From assembly GCA_028551475.1 (NCBI GenBank), contig CM052354.1:30155258-30219257 (forward strand): a DNA stretch of 64,000 bases. Direction: 5' to 3'. Positions 1-12,170 of the stretch are shown here, one piece after another. Position numbers and translations under genes: made by a program. The stretch's first letter is position 1. Each line of letters begins with the position of its first letter. This stretch comes from Casuarina equisetifolia. Taxonomy: Eukaryota > Streptophyta > Magnoliopsida > Fagales > Casuarinaceae. The notes under the pieces were generated by a model. It did not search any database. It had not been told where the DNA came from and was given only the letters and a program-made list of their open reading frames with translations.

Positions 1-2688
1 TCTTATAATTAATTTGTAAGAGAAGAAACAATTTCACATATAAAGTGTATAATATGCTAGTATATTAACAATTTGTGACATATATTTAGATTTCAACACA
101 CCTCTTCATCTCAAGCACAGAAAAATACAAACCACAAAAACTAACAATGGACCAATGAATTGTTTCACTTAAAATCAAGACTTTAATAACTAACATCATC
201 CACGAAGAGAAAAGCTTGTAATAAAAAAATATTTCTTTGAAGATTGAAAAAAATCATAGACTAACAATTAACTAATTCCTTGGTCATTTATATATTAATC
301 TAAAAATTAATTGCTATGTTAAATCAGACGCATCTAAGGATTTTGTTGAAATTGATAATATAAACGATTTGAAGTACACACTTTGTTTTTGGATTTTAAA
401 GACCCTTCTTACACTCTAAAATTATATTAATTTTATTCTAAATTTTTATTAGAAAGCATGTTCTCTATCTTAAAATCAATTTGTAAAAGGAGATAATTTC
501 ACATATAAAGTTTACAATATACCAGTGAATTCCATCATGTCAATTGTGGATAAATATGTATCACAAGAACTAAATCCTTTATTGTTAGAGTACATACCAT
601 AATCCTTAACAACCATGCCCTACCTGCGTCTAATATCTTGCTGCCACACATCTCACTTAGATCACTCGACCTTCAACCACCTTGGGCCCCAATCAAAAAT
701 CCTCTACAAGTGTTGGGCTGGGCCCTACCTAAGCCCCCTTCAGGTCCCTCGAGCTATGCCCCATAGGAATCTTTGGGAAATCGCAGGACGATGATCCCTC
801 CTGTCTTGGGTCGTTAAAGGCCTTCCCTGTGTTGTCCATGGAACCAGAGCATAAGTCAGCAAGTTTGTCCCCAAATAATCACTGGTCAATCCAGAGAAGG
901 CCCACTAAGATCAAGCTTTCTTTGCTTCGGCCATGACGCTAAACTTTCCAGCTTTCCAAACATTCCATTTTGGGTTTGAACAACTCTTTTCGAAACTTAC
1001 AAAAAAAATAGGATAACTATTTTTCAAGTTCAAGAGACAAGTACAAACAAATATGCGAGCATTCAAGTTAATCCCGTGAGTTTGATCAACATATTGATGC
1101 CATTGATGTTGCTTATTTGAATACTGAAATTAGAAATGCTTTGAAATCTCTTTCCCAACCTCATGTTAGTGGTGTTTGTTTTGAAACATCCATTTAGGTA
1201 TTTATTTGCTCCTAACACTATTAAGTTATTCTAGTCATTTACGTGACATACATGGTGTACTCAAAACATCAAAGAGAGTACCAAATGATAAAAATAAGTA
1301 AATTATAAAATTAATTTCATTCTATTGAATATACATTCTATTGAAAAATTTATTATTCAATCTAAACATCAATAATATATTACCTCAAATCAATGAAAGC
1401 TAATAAAGATATTAAGGAGAATCTCAATTTTGATATCATGTTGGAAAAATTATTATTTAATTTAAAAATTGAATCAAGAGTTGATAAAATTCATTATTAT
1501 TTAAAAAATTATTATTATATTATTTAATAATATAAAATCTATTACCCACATCTTAACATGCATTAAGAATATATTAATGTTCATGCCTACCCACCTAATC
1601 TTAACACTACATTTTATATTATTTACATTTATACATTAGTCAAACTAATCTCCCAACCACTCAATTTGAATAATTGCTTTTGTATTGTCCGAATGCACCG
1701 CCCCCCACCCCTTTTAAGTTTCCCGAGTACCCAAACAACATCTTTATATTATTTCCGTTCACACATACTAAAGTCTACTAAGTGTAATCGAAGCCTACAC
1801 ATCATGTTAATTAGTTCACACAAAGTCATCCATTTATAATTTTCTTATCTTTGCGTGTGACGATATAGAAAGAAACATGCTTGTAACGCCAACCAAAAAT
1901 GGCTCGTTAAGCTTTGGAAGTTTGGACAAACCAGGAATTGGTGTGACTCACGAGAGGGTGTCGACTTGGGCGTACTAGTAGAATTAGAATAAACAAGTTT
2001 TTTTACTATATTACTCCCTTCGTAAAAGTTAATTTATGAAAATGAGATATCTTTTTACGTACAAGTCACATATCTTAGTGACAAATTTATACGAAATTAT
2101 CAAATGTGGGAGAGCTTCAAAAGAAGTGGCCCAAAGACTATGCTATTGTAGTTTCTTGACAAATATATATTAAAAAAAAAACATATTAACAGCACTAGAA
2201 GCCAAACCACTCTAATTATAGTTTTATCGTGCCACTTTTACTTTCACTTTTAGTCTTATTATAAGCTTTGCACTTAAAGTCAACTATCCACCTATCAAAC
2301 ATGTGTGACATAACCACTAGAATAAAATAAAGGATTTGTGTAAAGTAAAGTCCACACAGTGTTGATTAAGTCCAGAATAAAGTAGTCTTCGAGTAAATTT
2401 CCTCGATCTTTGGTTGAAGTTGCTAGGTTTATGTTTCTTGTCAGAAATCACATGGTAATAATAAAAGTAAAATAATTTTTTTGTTTAAATTTAAATAAAA
2501 GTATATAAGAACATATTGTAGAGAATAAATAATCTTTAAATAAGAGTATAAAAAAGAGGCTGAATTTGTTATCATTTAAGTAATATTAAATTTAAGGGCA
2601 AGATTAGTGGTTATTGAAATAAATTTTCACTAATCTTGTGATTGATTATTAAATCATATTGTATTAAAGAAATTTAATTTATAAATCA
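1..2688. other. 5' flank of TNL-1, duplicated upstream of TNL-6
   Basis: AT-rich DNA with no convincing coding region. Most of it is a diverged copy of about 50040-51910, the flank of TNL-6; for example, the stretch around 1210-1310 matches 51115-51210 with scattered substitutions. The similarity continues to the conserved upstream ORF at 2689. The first copy carries a GC-richer block at about 677-930 that the second copy lacks. Confidence 0.7.
677..930. repeat. GC-rich insertion of about 250 bp in a duplicated flank
   Basis: Around 600-676 the sequence aligns with 50395-50485, and from about 931 it aligns again with 50485 onward. The roughly 250 bp between has no counterpart in the second copy and is visibly richer in C and G than its surroundings. 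It may be an inserted short repeat, or a segment lost from the other copy. No coding potential or clear terminal repeats were recognised. Confidence 0.4.
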
Positions 2689-2883
2689 ATGGCTAAGTCC
2701 TCCCCGTCCTTATTGATGGGACAGAAAGGTGAAGATACAGTGACAGCAATTGTTTGCGAGACTTACCATTACTATCCTTCTCCCATTCTCTTCTACCACT
2801 TCCAGTCTCTCTCTTCCTCTCCATTTCAGCCTGGATTCTCTTTCCTTTCTCCCTTTACATTAACATATTTTTCGTTCTCTTAA
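2689..2883 (+). promoter_or_regulatory. Conserved upstream ORF in the TNL-1 leader
   Basis: A 64-codon ORF beginning MAKSSPSLLMGQKG ends 33 bp before the TNL-1 start codon. A matching 71-codon ORF beginning MAKSSPSLVMGQKG lies in the same place before TNL-6 (51915-52130). The indel between the two just after MGQKG is 6 nt, so the frame is kept. The remainder is pyrimidine-rich and translates to F, S, L and P. It could be a regulatory uORF in the 5' leader, or simply preserved leader sequence. TNL-4 keeps part of the nucleotide sequence near 24735 but lacks the start codon. Confidence 0.35.
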
Positions 2884-3866
2884 CTCTTCCTCTCCAATAT
2901 ATTGCTGTGAAAACCATGGATCGCCATGAATGCCAAACCTCCAATGCAGGCCGAAGCTTGAAGCGTAAGGTGGAGCCGGTGCTTCCAAGGTTCTCGTGGT
3001 CGAAGACCCAGACAAAAAAGGTACTGTTTTTACCATATTTACACATCAAATAGATATGGTTTGGTGTTGTGTTATGTGTGAATGACTTGTGCTCAATAAA
3101 ATCGAATAATTCATATGGCATAGCCGTATATAGTGCGATAGTTTATCACTCTAAGCTCATTCTTCACTTCTCCTGTCAAAGATCTAGATGATTCTAAAGA
3201 ATTTAACCAAGGTCACGAGTTTTGAAGGAGAAGGAGAAACAGAGAGACCCACTTGAGAGACAGAAAAATTTCATTTATCTTTTACTTCTGTAAAAATAAT
3301 TTTTCAATTTTCCAGTTAACAAGTCTTTTGCACGTTATACAGGCTCGACCACTGCTTCCAAATTAAATTCAAGTACAACAACTACTTCCTTTTCTGGGTC
3401 CCATCGAGATTATGACATATTCTTAAGTTTTAGAGGTGAGGATACTCGTAAGAATTTCACTGATCACCTCTACGATGCCTTGGTGCGGGTCGGAATTCAC
3501 ACTTTCCGAGATGAAGAGGAACTTCAAAGAGGGACGACTATCTCTACCAAACTACTCAGTGCGATTCGTAGATCAAAATTTTCCATTGTCGTCTTTTCTA
3601 AGACTATGCTTCTTCTAGCTGGTGGCTTAATGAACTTGTGGAGATCTTACGTTGTAGGAAGACCATAGGCCACACCCTTCTTCCAATATTCTATAACGTT
3701 GATCCCTCGGATGTCCGAAAACAAGCTGGAAGTTTTGCTAAAGCATTTTTTCGACTTGAACAGCACTTTCAAGCCAAAATGGAGAAGGTGCAAAGGTGGA
3801 GAGAAGCTCTGACTGAAGCTGCGAATTGTTTTGGCTGGGATCTCCATAGTCTTGCGAATGGGTACC

Positions 3867-5151
3867 TGATAACTCTATTTTTATAGAGTTATTTGACCTA
3901 TTTTTTAGGCAATAAGCAATGCAATTCTTATGAGAAAATATTTGAATTCCTCTTTATTTACCTAAATTTATCTTGTTTATGTAGCATAAGGAGGCAAGGA
4001 GAAAATGAATGAACATGGAGAACCTGATGCTTATTGTGTGGCAAAATCGTAATATCAAGATCAAGAGAGTCAAGATGGGCTTGGGCTTTGGATGATTGTT
4101 ATTAGATTTTTTATTGTTATTGGGTTTTCTATTTATTTAGAAAACCCAATCATGTTAGGAATTCAAATCCTAATTAATTTAGAAGTTCAAAACCCAATTG
4201 TTTTAGATCTCTAAAACCCAATTCTACTAGGAGAGGAGATAGGTCTAAACCTAAGCCCTATTTAAGAGAAGAGAAAAGGCAAAAGAGAAAGGAGGAGGAG
4301 GAAATTGAGCACAACTCAAGAGGAGGAGGAAATTGAGCACAACTCAAGAGAGAGGCCAAGAATTCAAGGTTTTCTTGAAGAGAAGACAAAAAGGGTGACA
4401 GACTTCTTGTTCTTGGATTCAAGATGCCTTATTTATTTCTTATTACCATTCTTCCTCATTATTTCTTTATGTTTTAGTTTATTTTTATTAGAGTTACGAT
4501 GTAACCTAATTATGATGGTATGAATCTTATGATTATTATGTTTTGCAAAATATTTTATTTATGTGAAGTTACATATTACGGAGTTTAATGCTTTTAGGTG
4601 ATTAGCTACCACTTAGATGATTTGATTTGTATGTTAAAAACCAACATGAAATAGCATGCAGTTGCTTCTTGTAATATTCAACCATAGATTAAATATGGAT
4701 AGACATATACCATATTGTTTGTGTGGCTTTTGGTGTAAACTGAGAATGTTCATAGATCCTAATGCATTTGGTTTATTTCAATTCACATATAGAAATATAG
4801 TGAATTAATAAACTAAGTAGGTTTGCTATACCTAGACATAGGATAGTAAATAAATTAGGAAATTCCGCCATCACATAGATATTATCCCTCTTGCAAGCAT
4901 AAATAATCAATATTAATACCTAGTAATTATGGTGAAATCATATGCTCTAACATATTTCTTGTATTTAGTTTTATTAGATTTAGTTAGTTAATCTATCATC
5001 TATCAATTTGGTTTGCTAGATAAATTCTAGGAGTTATTTACCATTGGTAATTAGTTGGTCTAGTAATTACCAATCTCTGTGGGACGATATCTTTCTCATC
5101 ATTATATTACTTGTTCGACATGTTCACTTGCATATAGAATTTCACCGAACA
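3867..5151 (+). repeat. 5' LTR of the Athila-like element
   Basis: It begins TGATAACTC and ends at ACA just upstream of the PBS, about 1285 bp. It contains a tandem duplication of about 28 bp around 4290-4350 (AGGAGGAGGAAATTGAGCAC repeated). The first 171 bp match the partial 3' LTR. Confidence 0.8.
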
Positions 5152-5157
5152 AGTTTT

Positions 5158-5176
5158 TGGCGCCGTTGCTGGGGAT
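5158..5176 (+). other. Primer-binding site (tRNA-Asp-like)
   Basis: TGGCGCCGTTGCTGGGGAT follows the 5' LTR. This is close to the PBS commonly seen in Athila/Tat-type plant elements (TGGCGCCGTTGCCGGGG), with one C to T change. It marks the start of minus-strand DNA synthesis. Confidence 0.75.
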
Positions 5177-5497
5177 TGGTTGTTTTACTGCTGATTAATA
5201 TTAATACCGAATAATTTCTAGGTTTAATCTAACTTTTATTTTCTTTTAAGAAAAAAATCATTTTTTTTAATTCTTGAAAAAAATCGTTTCTTTTTATTCT
5301 TGAAAAACAAAAAAAAATCGTTTCTTTTAATTCTTGAAAAAAAAATCTTTTTTCTTTTTAGTTGTTGAAAAAAAAAAGAAAAAAAAATCATTTTTTTGTT
5401 TTATTTTTATTTCGCTTTATTTTTTTCTTGAAAAAAAAAAGAAAAAAAGAAAAAAGTCTTTGTTAAGTTGCTATTATAAAAAGATTAAGCAATAAGG
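5177..5497 (+). repeat. A/T-rich leader with degenerate tandem repeats
   Basis: The stretch between PBS and gag holds about five imperfect copies of a roughly 30-bp unit built on TTCTTGAAAAAAAATCGTTTC, ending in poly-A/AG runs. It is non-coding leader sequence of the element. Confidence 0.6.
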
Positions 5498-7102
5498 ATG
5501 GAAAGATATGATGGTACACATAGACTTTTATAAAACTATATTACACCAACATTTTGGAATGCTACATCAAACATTAGGCTTGCAAATCAGGCAAACTACT
5601 TTGAGATCAAGCCTGTGCTCATCAAGATGCTTCAAAACTCCATGCAATATAGTGGGCTACCAAATGAGGATCCAAAAGCTCACATTGAAGCATTCCTTGG
5701 ATTTTGTGACATGATTGGAGATCATGGAGTTACAAAGGATGTTATCAGGTTAAGGCTATTTCCATTTTCTCTTAAAGATACAGCTAAAAATTGGTTCTCT
5801 TCTCTTTCTGCAGGATCAATTACTACATGGGATGATTTGGCTCAAAAGTTTCTTAGTAAGTTCTTTCCTTTCTCAAGATCTACAAAAATGCGTAACAACA
5901 TTTTCACTTTTGAGCAGATAGATAATGAATCATTGTATGAAGCTTGGGAGAGATTTAAGGAACTTATGAGGAGATGTCCAAATCATGGATTACCCATTTG
6001 GTTACAAGTACAAACTTTCTATGATGGGTGTAGTACAAATCTTCGTTTTGTAATTGATACAACTGCAGAAGGTGATTTGCACAGCAAAACAGCAGAAGAG
6101 GCATATAACCTTTTGGAAGAAATGTCAGCCAATAGCTATCAATGGTCTACTAAGAGGCTACCAATGCATCAACCAAGTGGAGTTCATGAAGTAGATATCT
6201 TCACCATAATGTCTACACAATTAGAAGTGCTCAATGAGAAGATAGACAACCTAAATACTCCAGTTGTGAGACATCAAAGTAGATCATGTGAATTTTATAG
6301 TAAAGCATATGAGAGCACGAAATGTCAAGTAAGTAACCCTTATGCTCATTATAATGATTATGCTAATTTTGTTGGGATTCCTAGCAGGTCACAAAATGAT
6401 TACTACTCCAACACGTACAATCCAAGATGGCACAACCATCAAACTTTTTCATGGAGTAACTTAAATGATATGAGACTGCCACCAACATTTGAGCAAAGCG
6501 AAAAGGTAAAGCCTAACTTGGAAGACATGATTAACAAGATGTTGCAGAACAATGAAGAGAGATTCCAAAGACAAGAAACTTCAATTAGAAATTTGGAGAT
6601 GTAGATGGGTCAATTGATTAGCATGATTTCAAAGAGACAAGAGGGTCCTTTGCCTAGCAATATGGAGAAAAGTCCTACAAATACCGCAAAGGCAATAACC
6701 TTCACAAGTGGCAACCAAGTGGGAAAAGATGATGTTGACAAAGCCATTTTCAATGAAACAAATAAGAATGTCAGCATACAACTTGAGAAGGCACCTAAGA
6801 GCAAGCTTGTTCCAAAAAATCCTATGCCTTTTATGCCTTCAGCTCCATCTCTCCACAAATTCCAGCAACATGAAAGAGATAAGCAATTTTTGGAATTCCT
6901 TGATATATCTTTAAAATTGCACATTAACACTCCTTTTGCAGATGCTCCAGTTCAATTGATCAATTATGCAGAACTTTTGAAAGAGATACTAGAGAACAAA
7001 AGGAAGCTGGAAATATATGAGACAATAGCATTGATTGCAGAATGCTCAACCATTATGCAACATAAGCTGTCTCTGAAACTATTGGAATTTCATCCTCCTT
7101 GA
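5498..7102 (+). pseudogene. Retrotransposon gag (plus start of protease region), two in-frame stops
   Basis: One frame runs from ATG at 5498 (MERYDGTHRLL) to 7102, interrupted by TAA at 5531 and TAG at 6602. The body carries the plant Ty3 gag signature: FEIKP near the start, then LRLFPFSLKDTAKNWFSSL, ITTWDDLAQKFLSKFFP, and YEAWERFKELMRRCPNHG. The tail has the Athila-type segment between gag and protease (FLDISLKLHINTPF, LLKEILENKRKLE), after which the frame ends where pol should continue. Gag packages element RNA into virus-like particles. The TAG lies between two Met codons where relatives tend to have Gln, which suggests CAG to TAG. The ORF could not supply full-length Gag without readthrough. 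Confidence 0.82.
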
Positions 7103-7934
7103 GCAACAACATCCAGGATAGTTTGGTTGAAAACTATAAAGCAAGCGCTTCTTGGGAGGCAACCCAAGCAATTTCATTTTAGTCTTTTCATTAGAAGTTT
7201 TGTCACCACCATTTCCTCAGAGCTCTACGTGAATATGACCTACAATCAAGGGAGTTTTCTCATTCCTATTCCTTCATTATTATTGCTTTCTTTTGTTTTT
7301 TCATTGAGGACAATGCTTCATTCAAGTTTGGGGGTAGGGAAAGAATCTTTGTGCTAAATCTGATTGAAATTTTTTTTTTATGTCATGATTACATCCCTTG
7401 TTGTGAATTCTTGGTGATTCTTTGGAAGATATAGATTTTGTTCAAACCTGCAATTGTGGTGTGAGTTAAGTGTGATTCTAATTATGTTGATCCACCTATT
7501 GAGCACTAAAGGTCCTTCATTTTTGAAATTGTGTGTATCTTTAGAAAACATTCATGTGAAGTATGTGATTTTCTTAAATCTCATCTGGATCTTAGAATTT
7601 GTTTGATTTCCTCTTGAGGCGAAATCCTAGGCTGCATCTAATTGAGAAAATGATTTAGGCCATTCTTTGGATCGTTTGAGCCTTTCAAGCCAACCCTATT
7701 TATTTATCACCAGTCACCCTGTTGAGCCTTGATTCTTATCCATTTTTTTATGACACCCACATATATATAGCCATGAGCCTTTGACAAATTATCTTTTCGT
7801 CCCGCACCCTTGAACATATTGATTTTTAGGATATAAGTCTATTTAAGTGAAGAGAAGTTGAGAGGAAGGATGTTATATGGGAAGGATGTTGATTGCAATG
7901 ATTATGTAGCATAATATGTTACTTTTGTGAATGT

Positions 7935-7969
<35 letters not shown>

Positions 7970-8723
7970 GAAAAGGGAAATGCAACATTTGTCCAAGATT
8001 GGAATTCTCTTATTGCTTATTGTCAAATTCAAGCCACTCAAGGTTTAGAAACTGGCTTTTGCATATTAGTTGGATATCATCAGCAAGATAAGATTATAAT
8101 GATTACATTTCTAGTCCTACTACTTGCTTTATTATTGCAAGCATGATTGTGACTTTTGTGAGTGTCAAAATCCAAGTGAAATTAAGTATTTTTGGGAAGA
8201 AAAGAATGAGAAAAGTGGTGATGGAAAGATCATTTGCAAAAAAAAAGAAGAAAAGAAAGAAAGTGACAAAAGCTCAAATTAGATCCTAGAAAGCAATGTG
8301 TTCATGGGTGAATTAAGCCTAAATGACTTTCATCTTACCTCTAGCCCAGCCTTACATTACAAGCTTATAAAGTCCTATTGATTCTTGGTTAGATGATTGG
8401 CCTACATTAGTGGAGAGAGGAATGAAAAGCAAACCTATGAGGTTTGGTTAAAGATTTTGAGAGATTGCATATTAATGTGGATCTATTTAGAGTGCATATA
8501 GTTGAAAAGATAAGGACTCACACACACACACACACGTGGTTAACATAGTTAAGAGTCTATCTTATCTTATGAAACAATTGTGGTGTTTGGATGAAAACTA
8601 TATATTTCTTTGAATTGTTAAGTTGAGCAATTATGGGAGAATATCATGAAGGGGTTTTGTCTAAAACGTATATTGTTTATTGCTTTTGCTAGAGAACTAG
8701 CAAAATGTTAAGTTTGGGGGTTT
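7103..8723 (+). other. 3' internal region of the Athila-like element, non-coding
   Basis: This is sequence left after loss of pol. It opens with the AAGCGCTTCTTGGGAGGCAAC motif found after the integrase in Athila elements (7142 on). It contains two AAGTTTGGGGG tracts (about 7325 and 8708), an (AAAAG)n run at 7935-7976 and a (CA)n run at 8518-8535. The second G tract abuts the 3' LTR and is the likely polypurine tract. No protein-coding frame was recognised. Confidence 0.65.
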
Positions 8724-8894
8724 TGATAACTCTATTTTTATAGAGTTATTTGACCTATTTTTTAGGCAATAAGCAATGCAATTCTTATGAGAAAATATTT
8801 GAATTCCCCTTTATTTACCTAAATTTATCTTGTTTATGTAGCACAAGGAGGCAAGGAGAAAATGAATGAACATGGAGAACCTGATGCTTATTGT
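8724..8894 (+). repeat. Truncated 3' LTR of the Athila-like element
   Basis: It matches 3867-4037 with two C/T differences and then changes abruptly to TNL intron 2 sequence that aligns with 26095 onward in TNL-4. About 1.1 kb of LTR and the target duplication are missing. Confidence 0.8.
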
Positions 8895-11800
8895 CTTACT
8901 TTTCTTACTTTTTTTGATATGGTATTGTGCCTTTTATTTTCTTTAAATTTATGGAAAAATGAATATAATAATTACTCTAAACCAAAATAAATTAGGAAAA
9001 TTAACTTTTAAGTTAAAACTAATCATACTTTTCTGTTCGGTGCTCCACTAGTGTAAGGAAAATGTTTTTTAGAGAGAAATCTTGATTCTAGAACTATTAA
9101 GACCATGTGTTTCTATATAACGTTTTGCACACATGACGGAAATGATACCTTAATCATGATTTGCAGGAAATTTTAATGGCTTTATCCCCTAGGTGGAGAA
9201 ACAAAAAGCCAAGGAGAAGATTGTTGCCATGATAAATAAATAAATAAAAAAGTTAGAAAAATTCATATTTTTCATAGATCTTAAATGCTTGCCATGACTT
9301 GTTAGTTTCAAAAGTGTGAAATGATAACTCATAATTTTATTAATTTGTGTTTATTTTTAATATTTTCTTTCTTTTGAATAATGATCTAGGTATAAATCAA
9401 GTTTCATTGAAAAAATTGTTGTAGAAGTTTCTCATATGACGAAACTTGATGAATTGAAAGTTGCTAAACACCCTATAGAAATAAATTATCGTGTTGACAA
9501 GGTAGTAGGTTTGTTAAATCTTGGAAACAAGGATGTTTTCATGGTAGGCATTTATGGGGTTGGTGGAATAGGTAAAACAACCATAGCTAAAGCTGTTTAT
9601 AATCAAATATGTTATGGATTTGAAGGAAGTAGTTGCCTTTTGCACATTAAAGAAAGTTCAAAGCAACCTAAAGGTTCATTTTGTTTACAAAAACAACTTC
9701 TTTATGATATATTACAAATAAATGATTTAAAGATTGATAATGTTGATTAGAGACTCAAGTTAATTGAGAATATAATTTATGAAAAAAATTTCTTATAGTT
9801 CTTGATGATGTGGATGACCCAAAATAATTATATGAATTACTTAGAAGTTCAAAAATGTTTGGGTTAGGAAGTAGAATCATTGCAACAACTAGAGATGAAG
9901 TTATACTAACTAATCTTGGAGTACATGCCAAATATAAAGTTGAAAAATTAGGAGAGGAGGAATCTCTTCAACTTTTCAATTTGAATGCCTTTACCACAAG
10001 CTATTCTAAAGAAGATTTCAAAGAACTTTCAATTAATGCAATGAAGTATTGTGGAGGTCTTCCATTGGCTCTTAAGGTTTTGGGTTTCTCCTTAATTGGG
10101 CAAAGTGTTGTTAATTGGGAAAAGTTACAAAGAAATCCCAATCCCAAGATTCAATGAGTACTTCGTATAAGTTTTGATTCATTAGATGAGACTGTAAATA
10201 AGATATTTCTTGACATTTCATGTTTCTTTGTTGATAAGGATAAAGATTATGTCCTCAAAATACTTGATGGTTGTGATTTCTATCTAGAAAGTGGCATCAA
10301 TACACTTGTCCAAAGGTCCCTTGTGACAATTGATAAAAAAAGAAAGTTGAAGATGCATGATCTTATTCGAGATATGGGTAGATGAATTTTTCAAGAAGAA
10401 TCACTCAATTATCCAGAAAAACATAGTTGGTTATGGTGTTACAAAGACATTTTAAAGTTGCTATACAATCATATAGTAAAGTACATACTCATTTATGTAT
10501 AAAAATAGTTATGCATTCATAAACCATATATAGCATATGTATGTATAAGTATGCATAAGAGTTTGCCTTTGTTATCAAGTATGTATTGTACATTGATAAT
10601 AATATACCGAAACCTCCCTAGATCACATTGGCGACTCATGTTTACAACATCCATATGGTATAGAATAACATTTGAAACAATTCTAATTGAGTCTTGTTTT
10701 CTTTTCCATTTCCCAATGTTGGTGAGATTGTGTAGCCTAATTTTAGTTCAATGTTATTCTGACTTTACAAAATATAAGAATGTGTGTTGTTAACCCAATT
10801 CTCTATTTTGCTAGGGAATAGAGATAATGGAGGGAATTATCTCAAATATTTCTATTTTTGAGAATGAACATTTGGATACTAAAGTATTTACAAATATGAA
10901 GAGATTGAGATTCCTTCAAATCAATGGTGTACATCTCATAGGATTCTTTGAATATCTTTCCAAAGAGTTAAAATTTCTTTGTTGGCCTACGTGTCCTCTG
11001 CTATTTCTACCACAAAATTTTCATCTTGAGAATCTCGTTATTCTTGACATGAAGCATAGTAATATCCAAGACGTTTGGAAGAAGAATAAGGTATGCAAAT
11101 CTTGCAATATTTTCTTTTCTTTTAGTTATTGTTAAATGTATATTAACAATAAATTTATTTTCTATTCTTTCTCATTTTGTGTCTTTGTTCTTTTTTGAAT
11201 AGAAACTTAGCAAGTTAAAGGTCCTTAATCTTAAGGGTTGCAAACATGTCAAAAAATCACCAGACTTATCTCAAGTCCCACAATTGGAGATGCTAATACT
11301 TGAAGGTTGCATAAGTTTGGTTCAGGTCCATGAGTCCATTGGTGATCTAGGAAGACTTGTTTTGCTTAATTTAAGGGGATGTGAAAACCTTTGCAATTTC
11401 CCAAGTATTATTTTAAATTTAAAATCTCTTAAAATTCTTAACTTCTTTGGGTGTCTAAAATTTAAGAGATTACCTAAAGACTTGGGGGATATGATAGCTT
11501 TAAAGGAGCTACATGTAGATGATATTGCTATTGAGCAACTGCCATCTTCCATTATTCTTTTGAAAAGTTTGAAAATTTTAGACTTATCTAGACAGCGTGG
11601 AGAACAATCCTCAAAATCTTTGTTAGCCAAGTACTCTCCTTGGTTTGCTTACTAGCCAATCGATGTAACAGCCTTTGGAATGTCACTTTTATCATCGTGG
11701 ATGTCACCAAAAAAGTCGTAGCTCGTAAGTTTGTTGCTTGCTTCCGTTTCTGGATTACGTTCTTTGAAATGGCTAAATCTCTTTCGGCCTAACTTGTCTA

Positions 11801-12170
11801 AAGATGATTTTCCCGATGATTTTGGAAGCTTATGTTCACTTCAGGAGTTGAAATTATCAAGAAACAATTTTCATATCCTACCTCATTGCATCAGTCACCT
11901 TCCCAACTTGTTCAATTTGGATTTGAATAAGTGTACGACTTTCCAATCAATTTCGGGGGTTCCCAGAAGTACTTGGTCTATAAGCAGAAGTGCCTGCACC
12001 TTGTTGGAAAGAATCTTAATTACGCCAAACTTGGGACGTAAACTTTTGATCTTACATAATTGCCTTAAATTGACTGAGTTTCAAGGCTCAGAGAGATAGA
12101 AATGTTCTTTATCCATTTACTTGGATCAGCACAACAATCTACCATTTAATTTTGGAGCCAAGTCCAAGTT

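Larger units (their letters stand above)
3867..8894 (+). mobile_element. Athila-like Ty3-type LTR retrotransposon, pol deleted, 3' LTR truncated
   Basis: The element starts with TGATAACTC five bases after the TNL-1 exon 2 donor site. Its first 171 bp recur at 8724-8894 with only two transitions, which defines the LTRs. A primer-binding site like the 3' end of tRNA-Asp follows the 5' LTR at 5158. A gag ORF runs 5498-7102. Immediately after it comes sequence typical of the region beyond the integrase in Athila elements (a GGGAGGCAACCCAA motif near 7154), so protease, RT, RNase H and integrase are missing. A purine-rich AAGTTTGGGGG tract lies just before the 3' LTR copy. The 3' LTR stops after 171 bp and runs straight into TNL intron sequence, so no target duplication can be scored. 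It is non-autonomous. Confidence 0.85.

Noticed and set aside
3867-4037. Treating the 171-bp repeats at 3867 and 8724 as complete short LTRs
   Set aside because: The PBS lies at 5158, not at 4038, so the 5' LTR is about 1.29 kb and the second copy is truncated.
5240-5460. Regularly spaced repeats that could suggest a CRISPR-like array
   Set aside because: They are degenerate A/T-rich tandem units in a plant retrotransposon leader, without distinct spacers.
6610-6930. 106-codon minus-strand ORF opposite the Athila-like gag
   Set aside because: The sense strand carries a clear gag frame; the antisense product has no family features.
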